Below, in pieces: positions 63,978-64,000 of a stretch of DNA of 64,000 bases (its first letter is position 1; every line of letters starts with the position of its first letter). Below the pieces are notes generated by a model. The model was not told the DNA's origin, did not search any database, and worked only from the letters and a program-made list of their open reading frames with translations. The translations under genes and the position numbers were made by a program. The stretch covers positions 230,112 through 294,111 of the forward strand of contig NW_005200881.1 of assembly GCF_000372725.1 (NCBI RefSeq), read 5' to 3'. Source of the DNA: Emiliania huxleyi CCMP1516 (lineage: Eukaryota > Haptophyta > Isochrysidales > Noelaerhabdaceae).

Positions 63978-64000
63978 GTTGTTGGGGCCCGCCTCTTTTG

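Overview
This is a gene-dense, GC-rich nuclear segment of a flagellated, photosynthetic protist. The best fit is a haptophyte; a pelagophyte or another alga with a complex plastid is a weaker alternative. Four observations support this. Protein-coding genes have short introns (about 60-270 bp), and 10 of the 23 introns I could place use a GC donor. One small protein opens with a secretory signal followed by an Ala-Phe cleavage context typical of complex-plastid targeting. A CFAP47 homologue implies motile cilia. One DsbA/FrnE-type gene needs an in-frame UGA read as selenocysteine, and selenoproteins are common in haptophytes and pelagophytes. The species call is inference; no organelle or rRNA sequence is present.

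Layout. 0.3-4.4 kb: an NT-C2 coiled-coil protein (-). 4.8-5.7 kb: a fold-back transposon. 6.2-7.3 kb: the candidate selenoprotein (+). 7.5-8.9 kb: a coiled-coil gene inside a pair of inverted repeats. 9.0-12.6 kb: a CS/p23-domain gene and a fatty-acid desaturase sharing a 156-bp divergent promoter. 12.9-16.9 kb: CFAP47. 17-25 kb: small genes among repeats, including a 2.2-kb TIR element with a KDZ-type cysteine-cluster ORF and a mariner-like MITE carrying a 6-bp microsatellite, followed by a SIMPL-domain gene. 25-30 kb: hypothetical genes, a hAT-like MITE and dispersed repeats. 31.2-36 kb: poly(A) polymerase (+) and a FAD monooxygenase (-). 36.8-38.4 kb: a retroelement fossil. 39.3-43 kb: a PLC/acid-phosphatase-type phosphoesterase, a second hAT-like MITE and a rhomboid protease. 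43-46 kb: low-complexity DNA without a supported gene.

46.1-63.98 kb: a remarkable single-exon chromatin protein (Tudor, AP2, PHD-like, chromo, SET, SANT), an agenet-like protein, a SPRY protein, a membrane/polyproline protein, GINS subunit PSF2, SAGA adaptor ADA2, a Rieske-reductase fusion and a multi-pass membrane protein. Two members of one MITE family sit in the divergent promoters PSF2/ADA2 and Rieske/membrane protein.

The genes do not form a pathway. Several are core nuclear machinery (PAP, PSF2, ADA2, the SET protein), and many neighbours are divergent pairs. Mobile DNA lies in the intergenic gaps and mostly keeps its target-site duplications, which suggests recent insertion.
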